Shown here piece after piece: positions 27,131-35,324 of a stretch of DNA of 64,000 nt (positions are counted from its first letter, which is position 1; every line of letters starts with the position of its first letter). The notes below the pieces were generated by a model. That model made no database searches. It saw only the letters and a program-made list of their open reading frames with translations, and had not been told where the DNA came from. The stretch comes from Halorubrum coriense DSM 10284 (lineage in GTDB: Archaea > Halobacteriota > Halobacteria > Halobacteriales > Haloferacaceae). The DNA lies in contig NZ_AOJL01000005.1 in NCBI RefSeq assembly GCF_000337035.1, forward strand, positions 30,690 to 94,689, read 5' to 3'. A program made the translations under genes and the position numbers.

Positions 27131-27988
27131 ATGTCCGAGTACGAGCCGGTCGACCCGCCGGTCGCGCTGGCGATCGCCGGCAGCGACAGCGGCGGCGGGG
27201 CCGGGATCCAGGCGGACCTGACCGCGATGACCGCGCACGGCGTCTTCGGCACCGCGGTCGTGACGGCGACGACCGCCCAGAACACCCGCGGCGTCGAGGG
27301 CGTCCACCCCCTTCCCGCCGACCACGTCGCGAGCCAGCACGCGGCGGTCGCCGGCGACTTCGACGTCGCGGCGATCAAGACGGGGATGCTGGCGACCGCA
27401 GAGATCGTCGAGAGGGTGACGGAGCTGGTCGCGGACGCGGACGCCCCGCTCGTCGTCGACCCCGTGATGGTCGCGGCGACCGGCGACCGGCTGCTCTCGC
27501 CCGCCGCCGAGGACGCCTACGAGGCGCTGATCGCGGCCGCGACGCTCGTCACGCCGAACGCCGACGAGGCCGCGGTGCTGACCGACGAGCCGGTCGAGAC
27601 CCCGGCCGACGCCGAGCGGGCGGGCCGCGAACTCGTCGCGCTCGGCGCGGACGCGGCGCTGGTGAAGGGCGGCCACATCGACGGCGAGTCGGCCGACGGG
27701 GTCGTCGTCGACACCCTCGTTCGGCGCGACATCGGCGGCGGTGACGGCGAGGGCTCCCGGTCCGGCGTCGCCGTCGACCGCTTCGAGACGCCGCGGATCG
27801 ACACCGACGCGACGCACGGCTCCGGCTGCGCGCTGTCGAGCGCCATCGCCGCGCGGCTGGCGCGAGGTGAGTCGCTGCGCGAGGCCGTCGGTGTCGCGGT
27901 CGAGGAGATGACCGAGGCGGTCCGGCGCGGCTACGACGTGGGCGAAGGCCCGGGTGCGGTCAACCCGACGGTGTTGGGTGAGGAGTGA
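27131..27988 (+). CDS. thiD: Hydroxymethylpyrimidine/phosphomethylpyrimidine kinase
   Basis: A 285-residue ribokinase-fold kinase that phosphorylates 4-amino-5-hydroxymethyl-2-methylpyrimidine twice, for thiamine synthesis. The start reads [17 protein letters not shown], the family signature; [14 protein letters not shown] and the catalytic region [20 protein letters not shown] (GSGC with the catalytic Cys/Asp-type loop) are present. The haloarchaeal variant with a fused ThiN domain is not present; the protein ends at ThiD length. The gene is convergent with the ZIP transporter gene. Confidence 0.9.
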   Translation: MSEYEPVDPPVALAIAGSDSGGGAGIQADLTAMTAHGVFGTAVVTATTAQNTRGVEGVHPLPADHVASQHAAVAGDFDVAAIKTGMLATAEIVERVTELVADADAPLVVDPVMVAATGDRLLSPAAEDAYEALIAAATLVTPNADEAAVLTDEPVETPADAERAGRELVALGADAALVKGGHIDGESADGVVVDTLVRRDIGGGDGEGSRSGVAVDRFETPRIDTDATHGSGCALSSAIAARLARGESLREAVGVAVEEMTEAVRRGYDVGEGPGAVNPTVLGEE

Positions 27989-28043
27989 AGCGATCGGTCG
28001 AGACGATAATTCGCACTCGGTCTTCATCGAGTCGAAGACCGCC

Positions 28044-28184
28044 GAAGCCCCAGTCGCTCGGCAGCACGCGTCCGTTTATAAGTGGCCGATCGGAACCGAT
28101 ACCACCGAAGCCCCAGTCGCTCGGCAGTACGCGTCCGTTTATAAGTGGCCGATCGGAACCGATACCACCGAAGCCCCAGTCGCG
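28044..28184. repeat. 63-bp tandem repeat, two full units and a partial third
   Basis: Units at 28044-28106 and 28107-28169 are nearly identical (GCAGCACGCG versus GCAGTACGCG). A third unit begins at 28170 and breaks off after CCCCAGTCGC. Each full unit has the archaeal TATA-like string CCGTTTATAAG, and the same TTTATAA motif recurs at about 28473 inside the end of the ZIP gene. The period is a multiple of three, but the reading frames through it lack protein character. Confidence 0.85.
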
Positions 28185-28249
28185 AGCCGGGCGCACGCTC
28201 GCCGCGCTCCTCGTCGCTCACTCCGTTCGCTCCTGCGGTGCTCGCGTCG

Positions 28250-28425
28250 CCTGCCCCCGGCTCGCGACTGCCCCTTCGAGCCCCACCCCGCAGCACCGCA
28301 CCTCACACCTCCCCAGCCTCGTCGCTCACGCCCTGCGGGCGTTCGCGACTCCCTCGCACGCGCTCCTCGCGCCCTTCGGGCGCTCGGAGGCGCGCGCCAC
28401 CGCACCGCACAGTTATAAACAGCCG
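28250..28425. repeat. Dispersed intergenic repeat, right copy
   Basis: Blocks shared with bases 1-170 (see that entry), including CTCGCGACTGCCCCTT, CACCTCACACCTCCCCAGCC and a GCGCGCCACCGCA end, followed by AGTTATAAACAGCC. It follows directly on the 63-bp repeat. The region from 27989 to 28474 holds no credible gene. Confidence 0.7.
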
Positions 28426-28474
28426 TCGCAACCGACGGTGTTCAATTAAATAGCTCGCCGCTGCCCTCGTCCGT

Positions 28475-29272
28475 TTATAAATACGCGAGCGGGATCATCA
28501 GCGCGACGCCGAGCGCGACGCCGCCGGCGAGGACCCGCCTGCCGCCGTGCGGGAGGTCGGAGCCCGTTTCGAGCGCCTCGGGGATGAACTCCGAGAGGAC
28601 GAGGTAGATCATCGCGCCCGCCGCGAAGCCGAAACCGTACGGGAGGAACTCGCGGGCGTACCGCACGAACGCGAACGCGATCACGGCCCCGATCGGCTGC
28701 GGGAGACTGGAGAACACCGCCCACCACACCATCTTCCACTTCGAGACGCCCATCGCCCGCAGCGGGATCGAGATGGCCGTCCCCTCGGGAACGTTGTGGA
28801 TCGAGATGGCGACGGTCATGAACACGGCCAGGAGCGGGACCGTGAAGCCGAACAGCGCGGTGCCGCCCTCCAGCCCGAGGTCGGCGAAGGAGACGCCGAC
28901 GGCGATCCCCTCCGGGAAGCTGTGGACCGTCAGCACGCCGAGGATCAAGATCAGCTTCTTGAAGTCCGCCTCCTCGTACTCCCGCGGGTCGATCTCGGCG
29001 TCCGTCAGCACCTCGTGGGCGACGACGACGAGGACGACGCCCGCGAGCATCCCGACGGCGATCTCCGCCGGCGTCCCCTCCGCGAGCCCCTCTTGCACGA
29101 GCCCGAACAGCGACGCCGACAGCATGATCCCCGAGGCGAAGCCCCACAGCACCACGTTGCCGCGGTCGCTGATCGAATCGAAGAAGAAGAACGGCAGCGC
29201 GCCGATCCCGGTCGCCAGCGCCGTGATCAGGCCGGCGACGAAGACGAACGCGTAGGCGTCGAAGGCGACCAT
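28475..29272 (-). CDS. ZIP family metal transporter
   Basis: A 265-residue divalent-metal (Zn/Fe/Mn) transporter with about eight membrane segments. The metal-site motifs are HSFPEGIAVGV (segment IV) and HNVPEGTAISIPL (segment V), the hallmark of the family. A His/Asp-containing loop (EVLTDAEIDPREYEEAD) lies between segments III and IV. It appears monocistronic. The C-terminal codons overlap a TTTATAA motif that belongs to the neighbouring repeat cluster. Confidence 0.88.
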   Translation of the reverse strand: MVAFDAYAFVFVAGLITALATGIGALPFFFFDSISDRGNVVLWGFASGIMLSASLFGLVQEGLAEGTPAEIAVGMLAGVVLVVVAHEVLTDAEIDPREYEEADFKKLILILGVLTVHSFPEGIAVGVSFADLGLEGGTALFGFTVPLLAVFMTVAISIHNVPEGTAISIPLRAMGVSKWKMVWWAVFSSLPQPIGAVIAFAFVRYAREFLPYGFGFAAGAMIYLVLSEFIPEALETGSDLPHGGRRVLAGGVALGVALMIPLAYL

Positions 29273-29363
29273 CTCTCCGCTGATCGTACGTCGATCCCAC
29301 CCATAACTCCGGCGGGCGCGTTCACCGGTTGAGAACGGCGTCCCCTCCGAGCCGTGGGGGAGT

Positions 29364-29528
29364 TCACCCGAGCGCCCGGACGAGGCTGGCGAGGGACACG
29401 AGCAGCACCAACAGGGCGAGGAGCAGCAGCGCGGTGAGCTTCGCTCCGGGCGGGGAGCAGCGCACGCGGAACTGTGCGCCGCGCCTCCGGAGACGTCCTC
29501 CCGGCCGGCTCGGTGCGGGCACGGTCAC
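29364..29528 (-). CDS. 54-residue single-pass membrane peptide in the surface-fibre operon
   Basis: A small gene read from GTG at 29526-29528 to TGA at 29364-29366. Its GTG start overlaps the TGA stop of the upstream glycoprotein gene (GTGA), which is the same coupling used by every other junction in this operon. The product is Arg-rich at the start (RPGGRLRRRG) and ends in one strong hydrophobic segment (KLTALLLLALLVLLVSLASL), so probably membrane-inserted. A later in-frame GTG is possible as start. I found no homologue by memory; the overlap and the transmembrane segment are the evidence. Confidence 0.55.
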   Translation of the reverse strand: MTVPAPSRPGGRLRRRGAQFRVRCSPPGAKLTALLLLALLVLLVSLASLVRALG

Positions 29529-30127
29529 GCCTCGCTCCCGAACCGCGACGGCTCCGGCGAGTGACGACCCGCGACCGCGCCGAAGTCGTTCGCGTCGGGC
29601 GCGGTCGGCTCCTCGGCGGTCGCGTTCCCCGCCGGGGCCGACTCGTTCGTCACCGGCCCCGGCGCGTCACTCGGCGGGCTCGACTCGTTTTGCGTCGGCG
29701 CGTCCGCCGGTGCGGAGACGTTCCCGTCGGCCGGGGCGGAGACGTTCTCGCCCGCCGGTGCGGAGACGTTCCCGTCGGCCGGTGCGGAGACGTTCCCGTC
29801 GGCCGGTGCGGAGACGTTCCCATCCGTCGGGATCGAGACGTTCTCACCGGTCTCCGTGCCGTTCGCCGCTGGCGCGGTCCCGTTCGCCTCACCGGCGGTG
29901 CGGTTCCCCCCGGCGGTGGCCGTCTCGTTCCCGACCGGAACGGTCACCACGGCGAATCCGCTCCCGCTCGACTCGTCGATCTCCGCCAGCTCGTCGGGCG
30001 TCTCGAACGTCGTCGTCACGTCGGCCGTCGACGTCAGGAGGGCGACGGTCAGCCCCCCGGAGAACGCGACGCCCCACACGAGCACGACGAGCGCGAGGAG
30101 CGCGACGAACCCGCGGTTCGCGGCCAT
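29525..30127 (-). CDS. Repeat-rich membrane-anchored protein with many N-glycosylation sequons
   Basis: A 200-residue protein. An N-terminal hydrophobic segment (FVALLALVVLVWGVAFSGGL) resembles a SipW-type signal or membrane anchor, followed by TTTFETPDELAEID and then a Ser/Pro/Ala/Asp-rich tail. The tail has 8-residue repeats GNVSAPAD (24-bp DNA repeats, about 29708-29850) and, in total, 13 Asn-X-Ser/Thr sequons (NET, NRT, NGT twice, six NVS, NES twice, NAT). Such a tail is likely heavily N-glycosylated outside the cell. It overlaps the signal peptidase gene (ATGA) and the small membrane peptide gene (GTGA). Confidence 0.75.
   Translation of the reverse strand: MAANRGFVALLALVVLVWGVAFSGGLTVALLTSTADVTTTFETPDELAEIDESSGSGFAVVTVPVGNETATAGGNRTAGEANGTAPAANGTETGENVSIPTDGNVSAPADGNVSAPADGNVSAPAGENVSAPADGNVSAPADAPTQNESSPPSDAPGPVTNESAPAGNATAEEPTAPDANDFGAVAGRHSPEPSRFGSEA
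29708..29850. repeat. 24-bp tandem coding repeat (GNVSAPAD units)
   Basis: Five to six in-frame 24-bp units with the core GGTGCGGAGACGTTCCCGTC code for the NVS sequon repeat of the glycoprotein at 29525-30127. The outer units are diverged (ENVSIPTD, ENVSAPAD). Such arrays can change in unit number by slippage. Confidence 0.75.
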
Positions 30128-31272
30128 CAGCTCTCCTCCCCGACGCCGTCGCTCTGCGCCGGCGTCGTCGCCGCGGCCGGAACCGAATCCGGCTCGTCGG
30201 CGGTCGCGCTCCCTTCGCCGGACTCCCCGTCGGACGAGTCCGACCCACCGCCGTCCTCGGTCGCCGCTCGCTCTTCGGTGCCCGTCGGCTCTTCCGTCGC
30301 CGCTTCGTCCGATTCGCGCGTCCTGCGGTCCCCCTCGCGCTCTCCACCGTCGACGACCGCGCGCGACGTCGGTTCGGCCGCGTCTGCGGTCGCGTCGGCG
30401 GCCGGCTCGGCTGTCGGTCCGTCTCGGTCGAGGACTCCGCTGGCCGGGATCCACGCCGCGAGCGCGCCGAGCAGGAGCGTCGACGCGCCGACCGCGACCG
30501 CTATCGCGGCGGCGGTCCGGAGTTCGAGCGCGACGTACACCGCGTAGGGGGCGAACGCGGCGAGCACCGCCGCCGCGCCGCCGACCGCGTCGACCGATAT
30601 CCCTCCGGAGCCGTCCGTCGCGTCCGTCGCGTCCGCCGCGTCCGCCGTCTGCGTCGCTTCGGCCGCGACCGCGGAACCGGTCTCCGCCGCCGGACTCCCG
30701 CCGTCGGTCGGCTCGTCCGCGGGGTCGACGGTCGTCGATGGCTGCGACTCCGCGTCGCCGCGCCCGCCGACGATCGACCAGATCTCCGTGACCGCGAGCA
30801 GTCCGAAGGGGAGCAGCACCAGCGCGACGAACCCGGCCGGGGTGCCAGCGAACTGGATCACGTACCCGATGTACGGGATCGTCAGCGTCACCGCGCCGAC
30901 GAGGCTCCCGGCGGGGACGAGCCCCGGATCCGGCCCCTCGTTGGCGTCGCCCATCGTCTCGAACGCGAGCGCGCCGCCCTCGTCGACCACGTCGATCACG
31001 CGATGGGTCACCGGCACGTCGCTCGCGCCGCGGGCGAAAGTGATCACGTCGCCCTCGGCGATCGCGGCCGGGTCGCGCTCGGCGACGATCACCACGTCGC
31101 CCGGCGCGATGGCCGGGGACATGCTCGCCGTGAGCACGACGAAGCTCTCGTCCGCGCCGACGACCTCCGGGACCGCGAACACCGCGAACGGCGCGACGAG
31201 CGCGATCAGCAGGACGATCCCGAGTACGTTCGCCGCGCGCTTCGTCCGTGGTGATGTGAGTATGGTTGTCAT
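30127..31272 (-). CDS. sipW: Signal peptidase I, ER/SipW type, with long C-terminal extension
   Basis: A 381-residue peptidase. After one membrane segment (residues 14-34) come TASMSPAIAPGDVVIV, with catalytic Ser50, and VTHRVIDVV, with His90 in place of the bacterial lysine, which defines the archaeal/eukaryotic (Sec11, SipW) Ser-His type. The catalytic domain ends about residue 140; further membrane segments (FVALVLLPFGLLAV and later TAAAIAVAVGASTLLLGALAAWI) and a long acidic tail follow, much longer than usual. Genes on both sides encode exported proteins with SipW-type signals, so this peptidase probably processes them. Overlaps both neighbours by four bases. Confidence 0.85.
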   Translation of the reverse strand: MTTILTSPRTKRAANVLGIVLLIALVAPFAVFAVPEVVGADESFVVLTASMSPAIAPGDVVIVAERDPAAIAEGDVITFARGASDVPVTHRVIDVVDEGGALAFETMGDANEGPDPGLVPAGSLVGAVTLTIPYIGYVIQFAGTPAGFVALVLLPFGLLAVTEIWSIVGGRGDAESQPSTTVDPADEPTDGGSPAAETGSAVAAEATQTADAADATDATDGSGGISVDAVGGAAAVLAAFAPYAVYVALELRTAAAIAVAVGASTLLLGALAAWIPASGVLDRDGPTAEPAADATADAAEPTSRAVVDGGEREGDRRTRESDEAATEEPTGTEERAATEDGGGSDSSDGESGEGSATADEPDSVPAAATTPAQSDGVGEES

Positions 31273-32387
31273 CAGTTCGCCTCCGTGCCGCAGAGCGGCT
31301 CGCCGTCCGTGGTCGCGGCCGCGACGATCTCGTACAGCCCGCCGTAGACGTCGCCGACCCTGAGCGGAACCGAACAGCTCGTGTGGACGTTGACGCCCGC
31401 GTGACCGCCGCCACTACTGCCGCTGCCGCCGCCATTTCGGCCCTTGCCGTTCCGACCGTTCCCCCCGTCCCCGTCGGTCCCGGAGTCGGCGTCCGCGCCC
31501 CCGTCGTCGAGGTAGATGTTGGGGCCGATCCACCCCGGGTTGCCGTCGGTCGGCGCGGCGGTCCCGTCGACCACGAAGGTCCCGTTCGGGTCCACCTCGC
31601 CGTCGAACACGGTCGTCCCGCCGGTGCCTCGGCCGCCCGCGCCGCCGCCGGTGGCGACGACGACCACGGTCGCCGGGTCGTCGCCGAGGTACCGGAGCGT
31701 GAGCGAGCCGACCGCGACGCCGTTCTCGTCCTCGCAGGGGACGCACGCGGACTCGCAGACGGTCCCCGCGAAGGGGTTCGACCCCGCCGCGTCCGCCTCG
31801 GCGACGTGGCGGCACTGCTCGGCGTACAGCCGGACCGTCAGGTCGGTCGCCTCGCCGCTCACGTCGGGCGAATCCGCCGGGAGGTACGGAAACACCTCGA
31901 CCATGATCGGGTCGTCGTCGGGACCCAGACACTTGGCGTCGATCCGCACCCCGGCCGCGAGGTCGCGCTCGACCTCGGCGAGGGGTCGGTAGCCGTCGGT
32001 CACGGACTCGCCGTCGACGACGACCTCGACCTCCAGGGCGTTCCCGAGGCGGTCGCCGTCCGGGCAGGGGGTCGCGAGCCACACCCGAACGGGGTTCGCC
32101 GACGCGCCGACCGCGAACCGCTCGGGGGCCGGTCCGTCGTCGGACCGAGTGCGGTCGACCGTCAGCGGGCCGAGCGAGACGGTCCCGTCCGTGGGGACGC
32201 CGTCGACCGTCAGCCCGACCTCGCCGGCTCCGAAGACGTTGTTCGAGAACGTCTCGCGGTCCGAGAGGTACGCGCCCGTCCCGAGGCCGCTGGCCATGCC
32301 GACCGCGCCGACGCCGCCGATCCCGGCGAGGAGCCGCCGCCGGCTCAGTCCGCTCGGGCGTCGTCCGCCGTCGCTTCCGGGGCTCAT
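31272..32387 (-). CDS. SipW-type exported protein with C-terminal DUF7467-like domain
   Basis: A 371-residue exported protein. A Tat-like LSRRRLLAGIGGVGAV signal is followed by the SipW-type segment YLSDRETFSNNVFGAG, then a TasA-like beta-sandwich up to about residue 215, ending in the motif AEQCRHVAEADAAGSNPF. A Cys-containing hinge (CESACVPC) and a second domain follow: LTLRYLGDDPATVVVVA, PGWIGPNIYLDDGG, a Gly/Asn/Ser-rich linker and VHTSCSVPLRVGDVYGG, typical of a haloarchaeal surface domain. Second gene of the operon; its start overlaps the previous stop, and the peptidase follows with an ATGA overlap. Confidence 0.75.
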   Translation of the reverse strand: MSPGSDGGRRPSGLSRRRLLAGIGGVGAVGMASGLGTGAYLSDRETFSNNVFGAGEVGLTVDGVPTDGTVSLGPLTVDRTRSDDGPAPERFAVGASANPVRVWLATPCPDGDRLGNALEVEVVVDGESVTDGYRPLAEVERDLAAGVRIDAKCLGPDDDPIMVEVFPYLPADSPDVSGEATDLTVRLYAEQCRHVAEADAAGSNPFAGTVCESACVPCEDENGVAVGSLTLRYLGDDPATVVVVATGGGAGGRGTGGTTVFDGEVDPNGTFVVDGTAAPTDGNPGWIGPNIYLDDGGADADSGTDGDGGNGRNGKGRNGGGSGSSGGGHAGVNVHTSCSVPLRVGDVYGGLYEIVAAATTDGEPLCGTEAN

Positions 32388-33175
32388 GCGCCCCCTCCGT
32401 CGGCGTCGCCCTCCGCCGTGGCGCTCGGCTCGAAGGGGTTCCCCTCGGCGGCGCAGTCGTCGGCGGCGAACGCCACGTCGAACTCGACGGTGCCGCCCTG
32501 TCCGGCGTTACCGCCCTCGTCACCGAACGCCCACGCGAAGGTCAGGCACCGCTGCTCGCCGGCGAGGAGACAGCCGTTGTCGAGGAGCCCGGGATTCAGC
32601 TCGATACCCGCCGCGAGCGCGGAGCCGTCGAACGACGCGAGGCTCCCGGCCGCGACCCGCTCGCCGTAGTCGGCGAAGTCGCTCTCGGCCCCGCCGCAGG
32701 CTCCGACCCCGAGCACGCCCGTGTCGTACCGCACGTCGAGCGAGACGCGCTCCGCGACCGCGGCGCTCGCGGGATCCGCGGCGTCGAAGCTCGGCGCGAT
32801 ACGCAGCCACACCCGGACGCCGTCCGGGGCCGTGCCCGCGGGGTCGTCGAGCCGGAGACCGACGCTCGCGGTGCCGGTGTCGCCCGGCAGCGCGTTCTCC
32901 AAGGCGACCAGACGGATCCCGTCCGAGACGACGTCGTTCTCCGAGTCGGTCGGGCTCGATCCGATCAGCGTCCCGTTCTCCGTGCGTCGCCAGCCGACGA
33001 GCAGGTCCCAGGGGGTGTCGGTCTGCGCGACCGTGTACTCGGAGTAGTCGCCCCAGCTGTCGCCCCCCGTCTGCCGTCTGGTGGCCGCCCCGAGGGTCGC
33101 GAAGCCGACGGCCCCAGCGCCCGCGAGCGCTTTTCGCCGCGTGAGTGTCAGTTCATCAGATATTTTGTGTGTCAT
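32384..33175 (-). CDS. Exported TasA-like protein with Tat-type signal
   Basis: A 263-residue exported protein, first gene of the operon. LTRRKALAGAGAVGFATLG is a Tat-like signal. The mature region has the TasA/camelysin-like pattern seen in its neighbours: LVALENALPGDTGTASVGL lines up with LVQLSDVKPGDEGEITFSL of the vWA protein, and EQRCLTFAWAFGDEGG with LLLEIPFQVGNVI-type strands. It ends with FDVAFAADDCAAEGNPFEP, a degenerate version of the operon's C-terminal motif. The start MTHKISDEL is preferred because the 14 residues before it are basic and unlike a signal. Confidence 0.7.
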   Translation of the reverse strand: MTHKISDELTLTRRKALAGAGAVGFATLGAATRRQTGGDSWGDYSEYTVAQTDTPWDLLVGWRRTENGTLIGSSPTDSENDVVSDGIRLVALENALPGDTGTASVGLRLDDPAGTAPDGVRVWLRIAPSFDAADPASAAVAERVSLDVRYDTGVLGVGACGGAESDFADYGERVAAGSLASFDGSALAAGIELNPGLLDNGCLLAGEQRCLTFAWAFGDEGGNAGQGGTVEFDVAFAADDCAAEGNPFEPSATAEGDADGGGA

Positions 33176-33498
33176 GGTCGCCTCCCCGGCTCCGAACGGC
33201 CGTCTCGTCGATGTCACTCCCTACGCCGTCTCAGTCCGTATGTATGGACCTCCTACCGAGCCGGTCCGACGATCCTACCTAAAGGTTCCGCGCCCCGCTC
33301 CGAACGGTTCGCAGGTGTTCCGCGGAGTCGAGGGCCGTCCCGTCGTCGTTCGTTGCGCCCCCGAAGGGAACCCCGATCGCGGTCGTGAACCGCCGCGTCG
33401 GCCGCCCGAAAGCGCCGAGTCGAGAAGCGGGCGTCTCGCCGAGGCGGCGAGCGGGTGGCCCGCTCGGAATCCGCGTCTCAGCGGGCGTCGTTCCGCGG
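33176..33498. promoter_or_regulatory. Upstream region of the fibre operon
   Basis: This 323-base non-coding gap lies between the vWA gene end and the operon start. It has CCTACC at 33252-33257 and 33274-33279 (22 bases apart; the second overlaps CCTACCTAAAGG, a possible minus-strand TTTAGG box) and the 12-mer TCCGTATGTATG at 33235-33246, which recurs before the regulator at 38416. No gene is credible here. Confidence 0.45.
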
Positions 33499-35229
33499 TC
33501 AGGCCGAGACCCCCGCGCCGTCGTTGTGGCGCTCCTGCTCGGTGTAGAAGCCCAGGTCGAAGCCGACCGTGTCGCCCTGGATCACGTTGCCCACTTCGAA
33601 GGGCAGCTCCCACTGTAGTCCGACGCAGTACATCAGGCCGTTGCCCTCGAACGCGTCGCGGTCCTCGTCGGCCGCGGGATCGTTCAGCTCCTCGTACATC
33701 GTGAGAACGTTGCCGTCGAGCGGGAGGCCGTTCCCGGAAGACAGCGCCGCGAGCACGTTGTCGAGGCTGTCTTGCATGATGACCTTCTCGGCGACGAACT
33801 GGCTGGCGAGCACGCCGAACACCGTCGGGACTGCTACCGGATCGTCGACGTCGTAGAAGAACTGGGGATCGTTCCCCGGCGACGTCGCCGCGCCGGCCAT
33901 GTCCTGAAGGACGCTGTCGTTGGCACTGCCCACTGAGACGGTGTAGAGGTCCGTCGCCGGGCCGGGCGAGGAGCTACGCGCGTCCGTCGCCGCGTCCTGC
34001 GGCGAGCTGAACTGCGTGGAGCCGGTGCCGTTGAACGACTCGCCGTCCGAGAGTACGATGTTCACCGCCTTCGTTCCCGGTCGGCCGGCAGAGGCCAGCT
34101 CGTCCTGTGCGTCGTCGACACCCTCGCCGATGTAGGTGCCGGTCGCGATGCCGCCGGCGTTGCTGTCGGGGTCCGAGTCGCCGTCGCCGTCGGCCGGGTC
34201 GCTGATAGTGAAGTCGTCTCCAATGCCGTCGACCTGCGTCCCGGTGACGACGTTCGCCAGCTTCTGCCGCAGATCGCTGAGCGAGGCGTCGACGACCGAG
34301 AGGTCGCTGGTCATGGGCTGTAAGATACCCGTGCGCGGCTCTGTGTCGTCGGTCTTTTCTCCGTCGAAGTAGGCGACCCCGACCTGTACGTCGGCGTTCT
34401 GCGCGTCGAGGTACTGGACGAACTCTTTGGCCGCGAGCTCGACGAGGTCGATCTTCGTCGTCTCGGTGAAGGTGTCGCCGTTGACCTGGATGGAGTCTTC
34501 GCTGACGACGCCGCCGTACTGGCGGTACAGCATCGAGCCCGAGAAGTCGAGCGTCAGCATGATGTCGGCGGGCTCCGCCTCGTCGCGGACGTTGTCGCAG
34601 TCCGCGTCGTACCAGAGCTTCGCGTTGATGAACTGTGCGAGGTCGCCGCCGTCGGGCGTGTCGACCGCCAGTTCCGGATCCGTGTCGACGCCCTCGCTCT
34701 CGGAGACGTTGTCGGCCTGCATCCAGACGTAGCCGGGGTTGTCACAGAGGTGTAACGAGAAGGTGATCTCGCCTTCGTCGCCGGGCTTGACGTCGGACAG
34801 CTGGACCAGCGTGTCCATCGGCTCGCCCGTGACGGGGTCGGTTCGGAAGTCCGCATCGCTGATCGGCGGAATGTTCTCACAGTTCAGGATCGGGAGGTTC
34901 TCACCGGTGCTCGTCGGGTCGTCGGGGTCGAGGAAGTCGCTGTACTTGATCTGCCCGCCGTTGCCGTCCGAGATCGACTGCTCCCCGTCGCCGTCGTGGT
35001 CGGGGTGCGCGTTGACGAAGGTGTGGCCCTCGCCGAAGTCGTACGTCTGCTGCCAGTCGACGAGCAGGTCGAGTTCACCCGCGGTGAGGGCGTTCCCCTC
35101 GAAGGTCTCCGTGTCGTTGAAGTACGCCGTGGTTCCGAGGCCCGCGCCGGCGGAGGCCACGCCGACCGCGCCGAGGCCGGCCAGGAGCTTGCGCCGCGAG
35201 AGGTCGAAGTTGGTCGAATCGTTTGTCAT
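33499..35229 (-). CDS. TasA-like exported protein with an inserted von Willebrand A domain
   Basis: A 576-residue exported protein. LSRRKLLAGLGAVGVAS is a Tat/SipW-type signal, with AYFNDTETFEGNALTAG the start of the mature part. The TasA-like sandwich begins (LDLLVDWQQTYDF, LVQLSDVKPGDEGEITFSL, DNPGYVWMQADN) and is interrupted at about residue 222 by a vWA domain with an intact MIDAS start DFSGSM (Asp228, Ser230, Ser232), VQVGVAYFDGEKT and NIVLSDGESF. After about residue 505 the sandwich resumes with MYCVGLQWELPFEVGNVIQG and ends in FYTEQERHN. The vWA could bind a ligand or mediate tip adhesion. It sits between the operon and the TasA-like gene upstream on the same strand. Confidence 0.85.
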   Translation of the reverse strand: MTNDSTNFDLSRRKLLAGLGAVGVASAGAGLGTTAYFNDTETFEGNALTAGELDLLVDWQQTYDFGEGHTFVNAHPDHDGDGEQSISDGNGGQIKYSDFLDPDDPTSTGENLPILNCENIPPISDADFRTDPVTGEPMDTLVQLSDVKPGDEGEITFSLHLCDNPGYVWMQADNVSESEGVDTDPELAVDTPDGGDLAQFINAKLWYDADCDNVRDEAEPADIMLTLDFSGSMLYRQYGGVVSEDSIQVNGDTFTETTKIDLVELAAKEFVQYLDAQNADVQVGVAYFDGEKTDDTEPRTGILQPMTSDLSVVDASLSDLRQKLANVVTGTQVDGIGDDFTISDPADGDGDSDPDSNAGGIATGTYIGEGVDDAQDELASAGRPGTKAVNIVLSDGESFNGTGSTQFSSPQDAATDARSSSPGPATDLYTVSVGSANDSVLQDMAGAATSPGNDPQFFYDVDDPVAVPTVFGVLASQFVAEKVIMQDSLDNVLAALSSGNGLPLDGNVLTMYEELNDPAADEDRDAFEGNGLMYCVGLQWELPFEVGNVIQGDTVGFDLGFYTEQERHNDGAGVSA

Positions 35230-35324
35230 TATGTGTGTTATCTGCCGTATGGTTGGTCACGACCTCCCGCGGCGACTACCGCGTCGCCGTGGGACGGTTC
35301 GGGCTGTTCACGCCGATCACGCGA

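Noticed and set aside
28044-28184. CRISPR array
   Set aside because: The 63-bp units are directly adjacent without spacers, only two complete, and no cas gene lies in the window.
27954-28453. Several 80-150 codon frames across the tandem and dispersed repeats
   Set aside because: They translate the 63-bp units and the dispersed repeat in all frames alike; no domain or signal, and composition follows the repeat.
31272-31435. Upstream extension of the glycoprotein frame from 30127 to 31435
   Set aside because: That part lies over the signal peptidase gene in another frame and is Arg-rich; the ATG at 30127 with the four-base overlap is the better start.
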